Source of the DNA: Danio rerio | Lineage: Eukaryota; Chordata; Actinopteri; Cypriniformes; Danionidae | DNA length: 64,000 nt | Assembly: GCF_049306965.1 (NCBI RefSeq) | Contig: NC_133200.1 | Location: 18,297,001 to 18,361,000, forward strand | Direction of reading: 5' to 3' | Notes under the pieces: generated by a model | The model's input: only the letters and a program-made list of their open reading frames with translations | Database searches by the model: none | Told to the model about the DNA's origin: nothing | Program-made: the position numbers and the translations under genes | Shown: piece by piece, positions 1 to 13,011 of the stretch | How the letters are laid out: each line of letters opens with the position of its first letter | Numbering within the stretch: the stretch's first letter is position 1

Positions 1-2475
1 CCTGAGGCCGACTAAAGCACCTGGTTTTGTGTATGCTTGGCTAGAGCTCATCTCTCACCGCATCTTCATTGCCAGGATGCTTGCTCACACCCCACAACAG
101 AAGGTCTGTATCTGCTGTGGGAATTCTCATTTGTCAGGGGTGTACAGTCATGCTTCAGGGGGCCATTTCTTGCTGGGGATTTTTCTGACCCAGAGAGAAG
201 CCAAGGTCTTTAGAAACAACCAGCAGGTTTGCTGGAGCTTAGCTAAAAATGAAAATTGCCCCCCAGGAGCAATATTAGACATCTCTGATATCCCTGCTAA
301 TCTCATATCCATGTCAGTCTATTGCAGAGACCACCTTCTTCCTTTAACATCTGTGTCCTCTATTGCAGGGTTGGCCTATGTATGCCCAGCTGCTGATAGA
401 CTTGTTTAAATATCTTGCACCCTTCCTAAGGAATGTTGAACTCAACAAACCTATGCAAATTCTCTACAAGGTATGAACTTGACTTCAAAAGCATGTCTAG
501 CATTTTTGGTTCTGGTTTGGTTTTGTGACTATGCATTTTCTTTCCTCCAAGGGAACACTTCGTGTGCTGCTTGTCCTGCTACATGACTTCCCAGAATTCC
601 TGTGTGACTACCATTACGGATTCTGTGATGTCATCCCACCCAACTGCATCCAGCTGAGGAATCTGATCCTGAGTGCCTTCCCCCGCAACATGAGGCTTCC
701 GGACCCCTTCACCCCTAATTTAAAGGTAGTGATAGTGATGCGTTGATGTTGTTGTAATTTAGGTTCAAAAGACTTGCTTCATGTAGACTTGAGCATGTCC
801 ATTAAGTCCACGAGACAGTAGGGTGTCCAAGACTTCAACACAACAGTGAATGTAGCATTTTGTGTCAAGTAGTTTGTGGTGTCAACTGGGACTGGGTTGT
901 TGTGGAACCTGTAATAATTTCTACATGTTCTCTAGGTGGATATGCTGAGTGAGATCAACATCGCTCCCCGCATCCTCACAAACTTCACTGGTGTGATGCC
1001 GTCCCAGTTTAAGAAGGATCTTGACTCCTACCTCAAGACCCGCTCTCCTGTCACCTTCCTCTCTGAGCTGCGCAGCAACCTGCAGGTAAGAGATTGCCAA
1101 GGTATCTCGATACCTCTGTTTAGTATTCTTTTTTTGAAATTTGTTATGCGGTAATGCCACTGATTTCCTGAAACAAACTTTGCATTCCAGGATAATCCCA
1201 TGCAGCTCTTTTACAGAGATACATTTTCTTTGCTCTCCTTGGAGTGGATTGGTTGAACAAGATATTTTCTCTTTAGTTTTAGTGAATAATAAATAAGAAT
1301 TATTCCAATAATTTTTCCAGGTGTCCAATGAGCCAGGCAACCGCTACAACATTCAGCTGATCAACGCTCTGGTGCTGTACGTTGGAACCCAGGCCATTGC
1401 CCACATTCACAACAAGGGCAGCACTCCCTCCATGAGCACCATCACACACTCGGCACACATGGACATCTTCCAGAACCTCGCAGTCGATCTAGACACTGAA
1501 GGTGAGTTGCAGAATGTGATCTTCCTTTTTTTTTCTTATTACACTTCCTCTGGCTTTAACTTACTTGTGTCCAAAACAGCCTACTACTCAGTAGGTACTG
1601 CATTTAAATTTCTACTCGACCGTTAAAAAAGTACGTTCTATACAGTATGAATGAGAGTAGTATGAATGAAACTCGGACTTACTACTTCCAACATTTTGTA
1701 ATGATGACCTACCTGTGAGTTGCATTGCTCCACTCCTATTCACGAATTCTCTCGCGGGGCATCATGGAATAGCGCAGCCTGCATCGGATGCAAACATCAG
1801 AGTCTCTCCAGAAGTAGTAGGTCATCCGAGTACTTCTTGCATACTGATTCATACCTTCAGCCTGTTTCACTGGAACATACTACTCAGCTCGCATAATGAT
1901 TTTAGCGTGCTATATTGTATGAAAGAATGTGATTTTGGATGCACCCATAGTGAATTGCTCTCCTCCTCCCAGGTCGCTATCTGTTCCTGAATGCAATAGC
2001 CAATCAGCTGCGTTATCCAAACAGCCACACGCACTACTTCAGCTGTACCATGCTGTATCTGTTTGCCGAGGCCAATGCTGAAGCCATTCAAGAGCAGATC
2101 ACCAGGTATATTGAGTTACCTCGGTTTTGGAGTGCTTTTAAGTTCTTGTCTGTTAGCTAACGAGTGATGGTGTCATTCAGGGTCTTGCTGGAGAGGCTGA
2201 TTGTGAACAGGCCACACCCGTGGGGTCTGCTCATCACCTTCATAGAGCTGATCAAGAACCCTGCCTTCAAGTTCTGGAGCCATGATTTTGTGCACTGCGC
2301 CCCAGAGATCGAGAAGTAAGGGGTCTAGCATGACATGTTCACATCGTTTGTATTTTATAAGACAAGAAATACATTTTGTTGTTGGTCTGTCTGCAGGTTG
2401 TTCCAGTCAGTGGCTCAGTGCTGTATGGGGCAGAAGCAGGCCCAGCAGGTGATGGAGGGAACCGGTGCCAGTTAA
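1..2475 (+). CDS. cnot1: CNOT1, CCR4-NOT scaffold subunit, 3' end (last 8 exons)
   Basis: Scaffold of the cytoplasmic CCR4-NOT deadenylase, which shortens mRNA poly(A) tails; this C-terminal part is the Not1 domain that docks CNOT2/CNOT3. Exons, all with consensus GT-AG borders and matching phases: <1-103, 369-470, 552-725, 936-1085, 1321-1501, 1973-2105, 2181-2315, 2397-2475. Together they give 351 residues plus stop. The translation matches vertebrate CNOT1 almost residue for residue from memory, for example [20 protein letters not shown] at the left edge, [19 protein letters not shown] in exon 3, [20 protein letters not shown] in exon 7 and the C-terminus [10 protein letters not shown]. 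The 5' part of this very long gene lies outside the window. It converges on setd6. Intron 5 (1502-1972) carries a MITE ending about 25 bp before the exon 6 acceptor. Confidence 0.97.
1566..1950 (+). mobile_element. MITE, GGCTGYGTCCGAAA family, copy 1 (in cnot1 intron 5)
   Basis: Decayed copy of the element seen whole at 24792-25181, in the same orientation. Shared blocks include CTACTCAGTAGGTACTGCAT, the CGGGGCATCATGG motif and CATACTACTCAGCTCGCATA. Both ends are eroded, so borders are approximate. Confidence 0.75.
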
Positions 2476-3290
2476 GCTGCAGGACTTATTCTCGTGCCCA
2501 GAGAGAGAGATCTCCCTCTTCCCAACCCTTCATTTGCCCCCACCAATGGCCCTGCACGTCTGATCGACACACAGCCAGCACTGGATTCTTGCTTGCCTGC
2601 CACTGGGTGGTATCCGAAATGAGGAGTTTTGTTTTTGGTTTTCTTTTTTCCCTCCCTCAACAAGTTAAAATGTTCAATGTAAATATTAAAAAGGGACGTG
2701 TAAGAAGCAGATTGAGTTATTTTGTTGAAACTGAGGCACAAGCTTGAGCACATTTCACTCCTTGCTCTTTGGCTCCCCCTAGCTCTCCATAAATTATTTT
2801 TGCCTTCAAGACTGATTGACTTTTGTTTGGAAGCTTGGTAGTAGTGGCTGAGGAAAGCGGTCTTGTTTTATTTCCTTTTTATTTTTCCTTTTGTGGTTTG
2901 GTTTTTAAGGGGAGAGCTATCAGTGTGGTGAGCTGATAGGATCGGACCGACGTCCTGGACTGCAGGGAGGGGGTTGGGGGGTCACTGGTTTAGACCTGTG
3001 ATGAAACAAATCTTGGGTTGGAGGTTCTCCCTGGCACTTGTACAATTGTGGAAATATTCAATTTGTTGGTAAATTGGATCTTCGGAGTTTGTACAAAGAT
3101 TCAACTTGCAGAACAAAAAAAAAGGACCAATACAGCTCATTTTGTAAGGATTTCGAATGTTTTGTAAATGTATTGGTCCGCGTGTTGTATTTTGTAGTAC
3201 TTTGTAGTTGCCTTTAGTTCCGCTACTTATTTCCTGTATGTATGCATTCTGTAGTTACTGCATTAAACACTTGAACTGCACATTTGCTTG
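2476..3290 (+). other. cnot1: cnot1 3'UTR
   Basis: No open frame continues past the TAA at 2473-2475. The stretch is T/G-rich, has no repeat-family signature, and ends just after an ATTAAA hexamer. The exact cleavage site is inferred. Confidence 0.75.
3262..3267 (+). terminator. cnot1 polyadenylation signal ATTAAA
   Basis: ATTAAA about 790 nt after the cnot1 stop, followed by T/G-rich DNA at 3280-3320. It is the best poly(A) signal in the interval; cleavage is expected near 3285. Confidence 0.6.
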
Positions 3291-3940
3291 CTAGTCATTT
3301 GATTTTGTTTTCTGTGCTATGGTTTTGAACAGATATTGTAATGCAGATTACAAAAAAAGATTGTAAGGGACGAATTATAGATTCGGGCAGTCCAATGCAC
3401 TTGTTAAGTGTGATGTCATATGAAGCAGCTTCCGGGTCAATGCGCTCTATCAATCTGTATGGGGAGACTAAACAAATGGTAATAATAAACGTTTACAAAG
3501 TGATCTAATACATCCAAAAGTCATGATCGACCTGTTGCTAATATCAGATGCCAGAAAGTGAATTGTTTTTTTATAAATTGTTAAAATATTGGTCCAGGAC
3601 ATATGTTTTGACATAATTATGTCGTGGACAATTTTATATAAAATTCACTTTTATGTGTGATATGACTAAAGTCATAGACTAATATTTACTCAATTCAAAT
3701 GAGTAGCGGCTTGGACCCGGAAACAGTACTCCATACGTCACGACTTAATAAGCAGATATGAATTCATATTATTGTGAGTTTCTCCTGTGTTTAAGGAACA
3801 CCTTTTTTTCCTGTAATAAGCTTATTTTACAAGTTCCAAAGAGTTAAAGTTAAGATTTACCATTTTGTAACCCATTCATCTGATTTCAGATTTGGCGGGA
3901 TCACTTTTAATTTGGCATTAATGATTGAGTCACATTTGAC

Positions 3941-4133
3941 CAGTGGTCTCAAACTCAATTCCTGGAGGGCCACAGCTCTGCATAGTTTAGCTCCAACCAC
4001 CTCTAACTTACACCTGCTTAATATTCTCTTGTAGCCTTGAACACCTCGATTATTCGGATAAGCTGTGTTTGATTAGGGTTGAAGCAAAACTGCAGAGCTG
4101 TGGCCCTCCAGGAATCAAGTTTGAGACCTATAC
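3941..4133. mobile_element. hAT-like MITE with terminal inverted repeats
   Basis: The left end (CAGTGGTCTCAAACTCAATT, then CTGGAGGGCCACAGCTCTGCA) returns as its reverse complement at 4090-4130. No coding capacity. Ends resemble the CAGKGGT-type ends of short fish hAT elements. Confidence 0.65.
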
Positions 4134-4152
4134 ATTAGACCAGGAGGGTTTA

Positions 4153-4500
4153 ACCCAGGCGTGACCAACCCTGTTCTGGGAGATCGACCTTTCTTCAGAT
4201 TTCAGTTGCAACCCATATCAAACACACCTTGCTTGTAGCTATCAAGTGCTGTTCAGGTCCTAATTAATTGGTTCAGGTGTTTGATCAGGGTTAGAGCTTA
4301 ACTTTGCAGGATGGTCGATCTCCAGGAACAGGGTTGAGCACCACTGGTTTAACCCTATTCCCAAAGATCTACCTTCCTGCAGAGTTTAGCTTCAACGCTG
4401 ATCAAACACAACTAAGGATCTGAATGAGCACTTGGTAATTATAGACAGGTGAACTCTGCAGGAAGCGAGATCTCCAGGAACAGGATTGAGCGCCCCTGCA
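4153..4500. mobile_element. Two adjacent short inverted-repeat MITEs
   Basis: The first (about 4153-4347) has ends CCAACCCTGTTCTGGGAGATCG and CGATCTCCAGGAACAGGGTTG in inverted orientation. The second (about 4349-4500) has CCCTATTCCCAAAGATCTAC against ATCTCCAGGAACAGGATTG. They share the CAAACACA core of other short hAT-like elements in the window. Confidence 0.55.
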
Positions 4501-4625
4501 TTAGACTATTAGACTATCTCACTCAAAGTTTGATCATTTTCCAATTTAAGGTTTGACACTTATGTATTAAAATTGTGTAGTAAGACAAAGAAAGAAATGA
4601 AAAATTGCTTTTTTCCAAGTTGACA

Positions 4626-4743
4626 TGGCATGGAACTATACTCTCATTCCAGCGTAATAATCAAGGGACTTTATTGCCACCATCATATGATGACAAAGTT
4701 CCTTGATTATTACACCACAATGAGAGTACAGTTCCTAGCCATA
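4626..4743. repeat. Foldback (Angel-like) hairpin element
   Basis: Two roughly 55-bp arms (GGAACTATACTCTCATTCC and its near reverse complement at 4718-4735) meet at a short CATATG centre. The arms match, from memory, the ends of the abundant zebrafish palindromic Angel-type MITE with most of its interior missing. Confidence 0.6.
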
Positions 4744-5097
4744 ACCACTTAGAAAATAGCAATCTGTCTTAGTACACAATTTAAATACTGAAGTCAACCT
4801 TTAAATTGGAACATCATTAAGAAAATATTGCAGGATTGTATTAGTCTAATTAAATTCAAAGCTCTAAGCTAAGTGTTCCTGCCAAACCCAGAGCGGCTGA
4901 ATGGATTCATATTTCTAAAATGGGTGACTTTATAAAATGTTAATTATTTCCCCCTGAAAAAAAATTAGTTTTCCTTCTTCACTTTACAACAGGCCTTCTT
5001 GCATTTGTAATGTTGCTAAAATTTGATCAATGTGTCAACTCTTTTCAAAAGGGGTAAAATGGTTGTCTTGATCACAACAGTGGAATTTTACCAGAGT

Positions 5098-5405
5098 TCA
5101 TCTCAAGAGTTCACACTTAGCTGATGATTTATAATATGCTTGTTTGCAATACTGTCCCGGGAGAGCCCTGAGCTCCATCCCGTTTGCAGGGTGAGAAGGG
5201 AGATTGAGCTTGGGTAAATGTTAAAGCTCCCCCGCTGATGTGGGTATAGGTGAACTGCTTTGAGAATTAAATACTGATGCTAGGAGCTAGACTATGGTGC
5301 CAATATAGCCTAGTCGGTTTGCGAATAACACGTCTTTGGACGGTTGGAGGAATCTGGGGGAATTGGACATGGGAAGAACATGCAAACTCTGCCCAGAAAA
5401 TGAAG
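5098..5405. repeat. Composite dispersed repeat, copy 1
   Basis: Shares TTCACACTTAGCTGATGATT, CTGTCCCGGGAGAG and CCTGAGC blocks with 40498-40665. Both copies are followed by a reverse-oriented SINE-like stretch (GGGAAGAACATGCAAACT). No coding potential is seen. Confidence 0.5.
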
Positions 5406-5796
5406 ACGAAGATGGTTGTGGAGTATTCTAGAATTATAGTGACTTAGGAATCATCTGATTGGAGAATCATGTATTAGCTACTGCAGGACCGGCTGTGGTC
5501 AATCATAAGCATGTGATCCTCTCGAAATTAGTTTATAAATTTCACTTTAATCAATCCAAATCTGCCAAGTGTGAACACCCTTATTCCCCACAAAATACAG
5601 ATCTTTTTTTTTTTTTTTTAACAATGCCTGCCAGATGTAGATGTAAATGGACTTTAAGCAAATTTTATGCTAAATATGTTTCACAACAGCTCAGAATCAT
5701 TCAGCATTTGCAATTGTTACAGAAATGTTTCTCCAACACGATGTTTCCCAGAATGCAGTTTCAGCACTGTATAAGAATGTTTGTGGAAAGCATACT

Positions 5797-8700
5797 TTAA
5801 GATGCAGGTTTGGTGAGCTGCTGTATTCGCTGCAGGATGTTCTTCTGACCGAGGCGCACATACAAAGCTCTCCTCTCTCTACTGCTGAGTTCAGCCAGAG
5901 CTCTCTGATCCTCCATCAGCCTCCTGTCTGTCTCGACATCCTCATTATAAGAGTCCAGCGTCTCAGTAGCTGCCACATACAGGAGACGTTTCCACTCCAC
6001 AGACAAACTGGCCAGTCCTTCAAAACTCAGATCCTGCTCCATTTTATCATCGTCGTCCTCATCATCCTCCTCCCAGCCTTCGTTTTCACGAAAGTCCTCA
6101 AAAATTTGTGAAGACATACACAGGACCTAGACCAAAAATGTAGCATTACAATTTTGCAATGGGATTATTTATTATGTTATAACGTACACTGACTGGCCAC
6201 TTTATTAGGTACACCTTTCCAACTGGCTATGACAGGAGCGCAAGCACAAAGCGCATTGAAAATGCTGAAGGAAACGGATTTCCACACGATCTTAGACACA
6301 TGAACGGCCCCTTACTGTGTTCTTCAAACATTTATTTTTATAAGAATAATCTTCAAAATGAAACGCTAATTAGCAAAGCAATAGTTTGGTGTAACTGTAT
6401 GTAATTAATAAAGCATTATAATTTCAGTCTCATTCTGTGCAAAGCCATTTTAGTGTACAGAAGAAAGTTCCAATACTTGATTGAACATTTAAAGTGAGTG
6501 TGGAGTAAAATATGTCTATTGTATTCTCATGCTACGCTAAGCTATAAAAAGATTAGCATTTTAGCTTTTATTAAGCGTTTTTTTGTTGTTTTATGGATGC
6601 AGATTTAAATTGTTGGCCAAAAAAAATCGATCAAATTAAAAATAATTTAATAAATGGATATTTTTGTATCTCTGAGTATATTTTGTAGTTTTATTAATAG
6701 TATCAATGTATTTAAAGTTCAAACGTTTTCTTGAATTACAATTGCATCCAAAGATGCTTCTCCTCCATTCACTTTTTGTGAATGTAGCCTTGGCCAGGAA
6801 TTATCCAATGATCATTGGGTTTCTCAATCCTAAACCGCAGCACCCTCAATATTGTTGGGTCAGGAGTGGTGGCCAAATCACTGCCCATCAACTCCCTCTG
6901 GCTTCCAGCTAAGCTCCTCTCTCCTGCTCCATTTCCAGCAAGAGGCTGAGCTCTCTCTTCTGCCTCTCCCATCCTGAGAACATCTTTCTCTCCCTCCCCA
7001 TCACCCCAAACGCTGTAAGCATCCTCCATGGCTGGGCAGGGAATCCTCTACAGCTGACCTCTACTGGGATAACTCATGCCTGCCAACCTTCAAGAGGTTC
7101 TGGTATTTGGCGCTCTTCCTCTCAAACGCTTGCTCACAACCCTCTACCCATGGGACTGTAAGTTCGATGAGAATGATATTTGTCTCTTTAGACCACAGTA
7201 CTTGAAGTTATTGTGGTTAGTGGCTTTTAACCTGCTCTTACAAACTTGATTGATGGTATTGCTCTCCCATGTGGTTGGTGTTTCTTGCATCTCTCTTGCT
7301 CCAAAGTGTTAGCGAGCATCTTGACATGGCGCCACCTGTCTCCACCTTGGGCAAGTGCTGTTTTACACCCTGACAAGATGTGTGCCATGGTAGCTCTCTC
7401 CCCACAAAGCTTGCACAACCTTTTGAATGTCATCGCTGTCTGTTGTAACAGAATTAAATGTCTGTCACTTGAGAGACACCTATAATGTATAATAGGTGAG
7501 TGGGGGAATGAAGAAGTAGATTCAGTTGTGGTAGAGGGAACACATGGGCTGTGTCCGAAACCGCATACTTCCATACTATACAGTATGCTAAAATCAGTAT
7601 GCAAGCTGAGTAGTATGTCCGAAATCGTAGAATTCGAAAATCAGTATAAGAGAGGTACCGCATCCCATGTATGCTGCGCTATCCCACGATGCCCCGAGAA
7701 TTTATGAATGGGAGTGAAACAACAAAATGGCGGATGTAGTAAGTCCGAGTTCCATTCATACTTTTCACGTTCATACTGTATAGAACATACGGCCGAGTAG
7801 TACGTTTAAATTCCAATGCAGTACCTACTGAGTAGTAGGCGGTTTCGGACTCAGCCATGGTTCTTTGGAGCTACTTCAAACTGTAGGTAATTGTGAAGTC
7901 TTAGTTGGGAAACCTTGAGTTTTTAGCTCAGCCTGTGAGTATGTTTAAATTATTTCTTCTTTAAATATGTTTGAAATTCTTATGTTTGTTTATGGTGTTT
8001 TTTTGTTTCTTTTGTTAGAAGGACTTTCTTATTGTCTTAATGGTATACTGTCTGATTAAGATTATACATTGTGGATACCATCATGAAGTTTCATTTATCC
8101 ATTATCTGCAAGTCTGCAGGTCTTTCAACACACTCAAGGTTTTTTTTCTCGCTCAGAATAAGTGACCATCATCCAAAAGCTAAGACATTTTTTTTTGTTT
8201 TGAGAGAAGTTTCAAAGACATTGGGGATTTCTTCATTTTATTTTTTCTACATTATTGATTAAGGGTCGAGGCAGTGGCGCAGTAGGTAGTGCTGTCGCCT
8301 CACAGCAAGAAGGTCGCTGATTCGAACCTCGGCTCAGTTGGCGTTTCTGTGTAGAGACTGCATGTTCTCCCTGCCTTCGCTTGGGTTTCCTCTGGGTGCT
8401 CCGGTTTCCCCCACAGTCCATAGACATGCGGTACAGGTGAACTGGGTAGGCCAAATTGTCCGTAGTGTATGAGTGTGTGTGAATATGTGTGTGGAAGTTT
8501 CCCAGAGATGGGTTGCGGCTGGAAGGGCATCCGCTGCGTAAAAACTTGCTGGTTAAGTTGGCGGTTCATTCCGCTGTGGCGACCCCGGATTAATAAAGGG
8601 ACTAAGCCGACAAGAAAATGAATGAATGAATGAATTATTGATTAATCCAACATATTTTCCATTCAAGAAATAAAATATACATATATGCATAAAACAGATA

Positions 8701-11700
8701 TTTGTTGGTACTGGTATTTCACTTTAATCCTAGTGGTTACCCTTTTTAACGTGACTACTTTGAGTACAATAATGAAAAGTTACACAGTCTTCGCAACCTT
8801 TCATTCAATCATTCATTTTCTTTTTGGCTTAGTCCCTTTATTAATCCGGGGTTGCCACAGCGGAATGAACAGCACATAGTTTACGCAGCGGATACCCTTC
8901 CAGCTGCAACCCATCTCTGGGAAGCATTTATACACACTCCTTTACACTCATATACTATTGACAATTCAGCCTACCCAATTCCCCTGTACTGCATGTCTAT
9001 GGACTGTGGGGAAAACCGGATCACCCAGAGGAAATGCAAACTCCACACAGAAACGGCAACTAACCCAGCCGAGGCTTGAACCAGCGACCTTCTTGCTGTG
9101 AGGTGACAGCACTACCTACTGCGCCACTGCGTCGCCTCTTCACAACCTTGTCTATTTAATGTCTTGATTAAGTTAAATCAAAGTGATTAAGTATTTTGAA
9201 CAAACAAATCTTGTTTCAAACTAAATGCAATAACTTTGTCATGTGAATGAAATGTTTACCTTCAGTGTGGTGTAGAGCTCATGATATGTTAAAGAGCCAG
9301 ACTGGCCAAATATGAAGACTCCTTTCTCTCCCACAACCTCCATCTCACACAACATCTTCCATTTGTCCTCTAAGAGCTGCTGATTTGCTTCACTTCGTGC
9401 CACTGCAATTGTAATTAAAAAAACATTACGCTAAGAAGCTTCATTCTGTGCTCTAAACAACTTTATTAACATTTGAAAGCATCACCTTGCGCTGCAGCTT
9501 TGTACACACTGGCCATCTTAATATCTGCTGTCTCGTTGATATTATTAGGAAATGGCTCCGCAAATCCATACATGTGGAGGAGCTGCCAGTTTGCCATCTG
9601 CCCGTATGTGTTGAACACCTCCTCGCCCTTCCCAATACGCCGTATTGACACCATCTTCAAACACTCCTAAAGACATGAGCTGTGAGAGATCGAAGCAACC
9701 ACCACAATAAACAAACACAAAGATACAAAATAATAATACAGGAGTGTATTCCAGATTGGCATTGTGCTTGGAAATGTGATTCAGCATGTCGGCCATTGGC
9801 ACCATCATTGGAAGGTTTGGCTTTTTTTCATCATCCTCTTCATCTTCATCATCATCTTCTACAGGCTCTTGGAAGCTGAGATGAGGAAATGTTAGCAATC
9901 ATGATGCAGCTAATGTTTACATTGAAGCTAATTCTGCTGCCTGCTGCTGATTCCTCACCTATAGGCCATAACAAATGCAACGAGGCTCTTGTAGAGCTCC
10001 AGGTTGTGCTTCTCAGGGTCCCACAGGTCAGGATGGGACTTCATGAAGGGGAGGACCACGCTATTGTACTCATCCTGGAGTCTTCTCAGGTCAGTGATGA
10101 CTGACTCAGGAATTCCTGTGCCTTTTAGGAGTTTATCACACTCCTCTTCAGACCTTCAAAACATAAGCATTGTGACTCCAATGAACTGAATGTGTTTTAG
10201 CACATGGCTAATGTGTTTAGCTTGTTTAAAGACATGTTAATTAACATGTTAATGACAATCATCAGACTTTCAAAGCAGTCTAAAGAGATTTGAACCTGTT
10301 TTAGCAACACGTTTCTTGTTTATAGTATGATTAGCACATTGCTAATGTGTTTAGCATGTTTCTATCTTAATTAACGTGTTGTTACCAATCCTTCGGCCTT
10401 TATAACACAGTCTGTAGAAGTTTTAGCAACATGTAGCAACGTTTCTAGTATGATTAGTATGTTAAGCATGTTTCTATGTTAATTAACGTGTTGTTACCGA
10501 TCCTCAGGCCATCATAACAGTATATGGAGATTTGAACCTGTTTTAGCAACATGTAGCAACACGTTTATAGTATGATTAGCACATTGCTAATGTGTTTAGT
10601 ATGTTTCTAGGTTAATTAACGTGTTATTACCAATCCTCAGGCCTTCATAACGCAGACTATAGAGATTTGAACATGTTTTTAGAAACATGTAGCAACACGT
10701 TTTGAGTATGATTAGCATATGTCTAACGTGTTTAGCATGTTTTGAGGTTAATTAACATGTCATTATTACATTTCTAATAGGTTTAAGTGCATCGCTTTTA
10801 AAAGTTGCTGGAATTGATCACACTCCTCCTCTGACCTTTTCTGTTAAAGGTCTAAGCATAGAGGCACAGGAATTCTAACAACATGGTAAAACATGTTAGC
10901 CATTCATTAAAACCTGCAAGCAAACAAGGTCAGACAAGAACTGTGACAAATTCTAGCAACTTTGTTAAGAGAAATGCACTAAAACCAGAACTAGAAATGT
11001 GTAATTACATGCTAAACATAATTAGCTATGTGATACAACATGTTGCTACATGTTGTTTAAACATGTTCAAATCTCTTAAGACTGTTTCGAGCATCTGAAA
11101 ATCAAGACACATATATTCTAACAACATGTCAAAGCATTAACTTTTTGTTAAAATCTACAGGGTGGGCCATTTATGGATACACCTTAAAAAAACTTACTGG
11201 AAATTTCACAAGAAAAACAATGGTGTGCTTGGTTTTAACGTAACTTTATTCTTTCATGAGTTATTTACAAGCCCCCTCACATATACTAATATGCCACAAA
11301 CAGGACGTTAATATCACCAACCATTCCCATTTTATTAAGGTGTATCTGTACAAATGGCCCACCCTGTAGATTTATGTACATGTTTTAGTAAGATATAGCA
11401 ACACATTTCATTCATGTTTTAGCATATGGCTAACATATTTCACCATATTGCTGGAATTTCTATTAAAACGCAAATATCATGACTAAGAATTGAACGTTTC
11501 AGTATTAACATGTTTTGAGCATGTTTAACAAATGGCTTACATGTTTTGCTAACACATTTCTAACATGTTTTAGCGCCTGGTTCAACTTAAACATGATGAC
11601 CATAATAATCAGTAGGATCCGTGAAGGATATCTGAAAGGTCTCACCAGAACATGGGTTGATCCAGAGTCCTAAAATCTGGCCAAAGAGACAAATATGGTT

Positions 11701-12977
11701 TCCAGTGGGATGTTGAAGAGGTGTACTCATACATGAGACTCAGAAGAAGAGGAACCCAGCCTGACGCACTCTCCAAACACTTCTTTCCTAGAAAACACAC
11801 TTGAATTTAAGATATGGAGGCTACAAAACTGCTACAGAAGGTGTTTTTTGAATACATCTGAAAGTTTCCATACCTTCTTCCAGCACTTTTTTGACTTTGG
11901 TAGTGCCCTGATGCAGAAGAGCATCTCTGGGAATGGTGAACAGGACGTGTCCCTCTTCAATGTCCTCTTTGGCAAGCATACCATATTCTGCTGCTGTACC
12001 CTCTTTACCTAAGTACACCTATAGAAATTAAAGTAGACTATGGTAAGTAAATATCTTAAGTTTATCATCTTGACAAGAGCTTGTATAATCAAGCATTTTA
12101 TACTTAAAGTAAGTTCACAATCTCAGAGATTTATATTGCCTCACCATTTACTTGTTCCAAACATGGTAAAAATCCACAAAATAAGTAATTTTGAAAAATG
12201 ACATCCATAGTAGAAAAAGAAAATACTAAAAAGTCAATGGCTAGTGCCATCCGGATTCCAACATTCTTCAAATTATATTATTTTGTGTCCAACAGAAGAA
12301 TGAAACTTGAACATGTTTGAAGTAAGTGGATGGCGAGTAAGTCATGAAATACTTAATTTTTTTGGTGAACTATTCTTTCAAGGAATAAAAGAAAGAATAA
12401 AAAAAGAATTTAAAATTATTAAGATATAAACCTTACATTAAAAAAGTATACAATTGTATACAAAAAAATTAAAAGTAATTTCAAAATAATAAATATGAGT
12501 AATATTATTATTTATATTATAGCAATAAATATTATATAAACACTAAAATAGCCCGGATTAATAATAACATTTACATATTTTTAAAAAAATCATTTAAACT
12601 TTAATATATTTGTTAAAACTTTTATATACATTGAAATATTAAATTACAAATATAAAAAAACTATTTAAAAATATTAATACAACACAAAATTTACAAATGA
12701 AGCTAAAATAACTCTGACTATTACATCGTTTTACTAGCAATATTTTATTATAAATTTAATTTTGTTTATTTAATTCATTTTAATATACGAAACAATATGA
12801 AAAAATAATATTTTATAATATAATGTAAATCTGAATAAATATTAGGTATAACGTCCCAAGAGTCGACATAACATTAACACATGCATAACATCATACATGC
12901 ACACAACATTATGATATGTATATCAAATATACACACATTATATTATTTGTGTATTTAATTTAATTATAATAATTATC

Positions 12978-13011
<34 letters not shown>

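Noticed and set aside
921-1340. 139-residue frame antisense to cnot1 exons 4 and 5
   Set aside because: Mirror of conserved coding exons and intron; no independent support.
2376-2747. 123-residue plus-strand frame overlapping the last cnot1 exon
   Set aside because: Out of frame with CNOT1 and running into the 3'UTR; no similarity.
5459-6111. Plus-strand frames opposite the last setd6 exon
   Set aside because: Antisense shadows of a well-supported exon.
8271-8340. tRNA-like box A and box B sequence
   Set aside because: It is the head of a DANA SINE; no tRNA cloverleaf with an intact anticodon arm is apparent and the SINE body follows directly.
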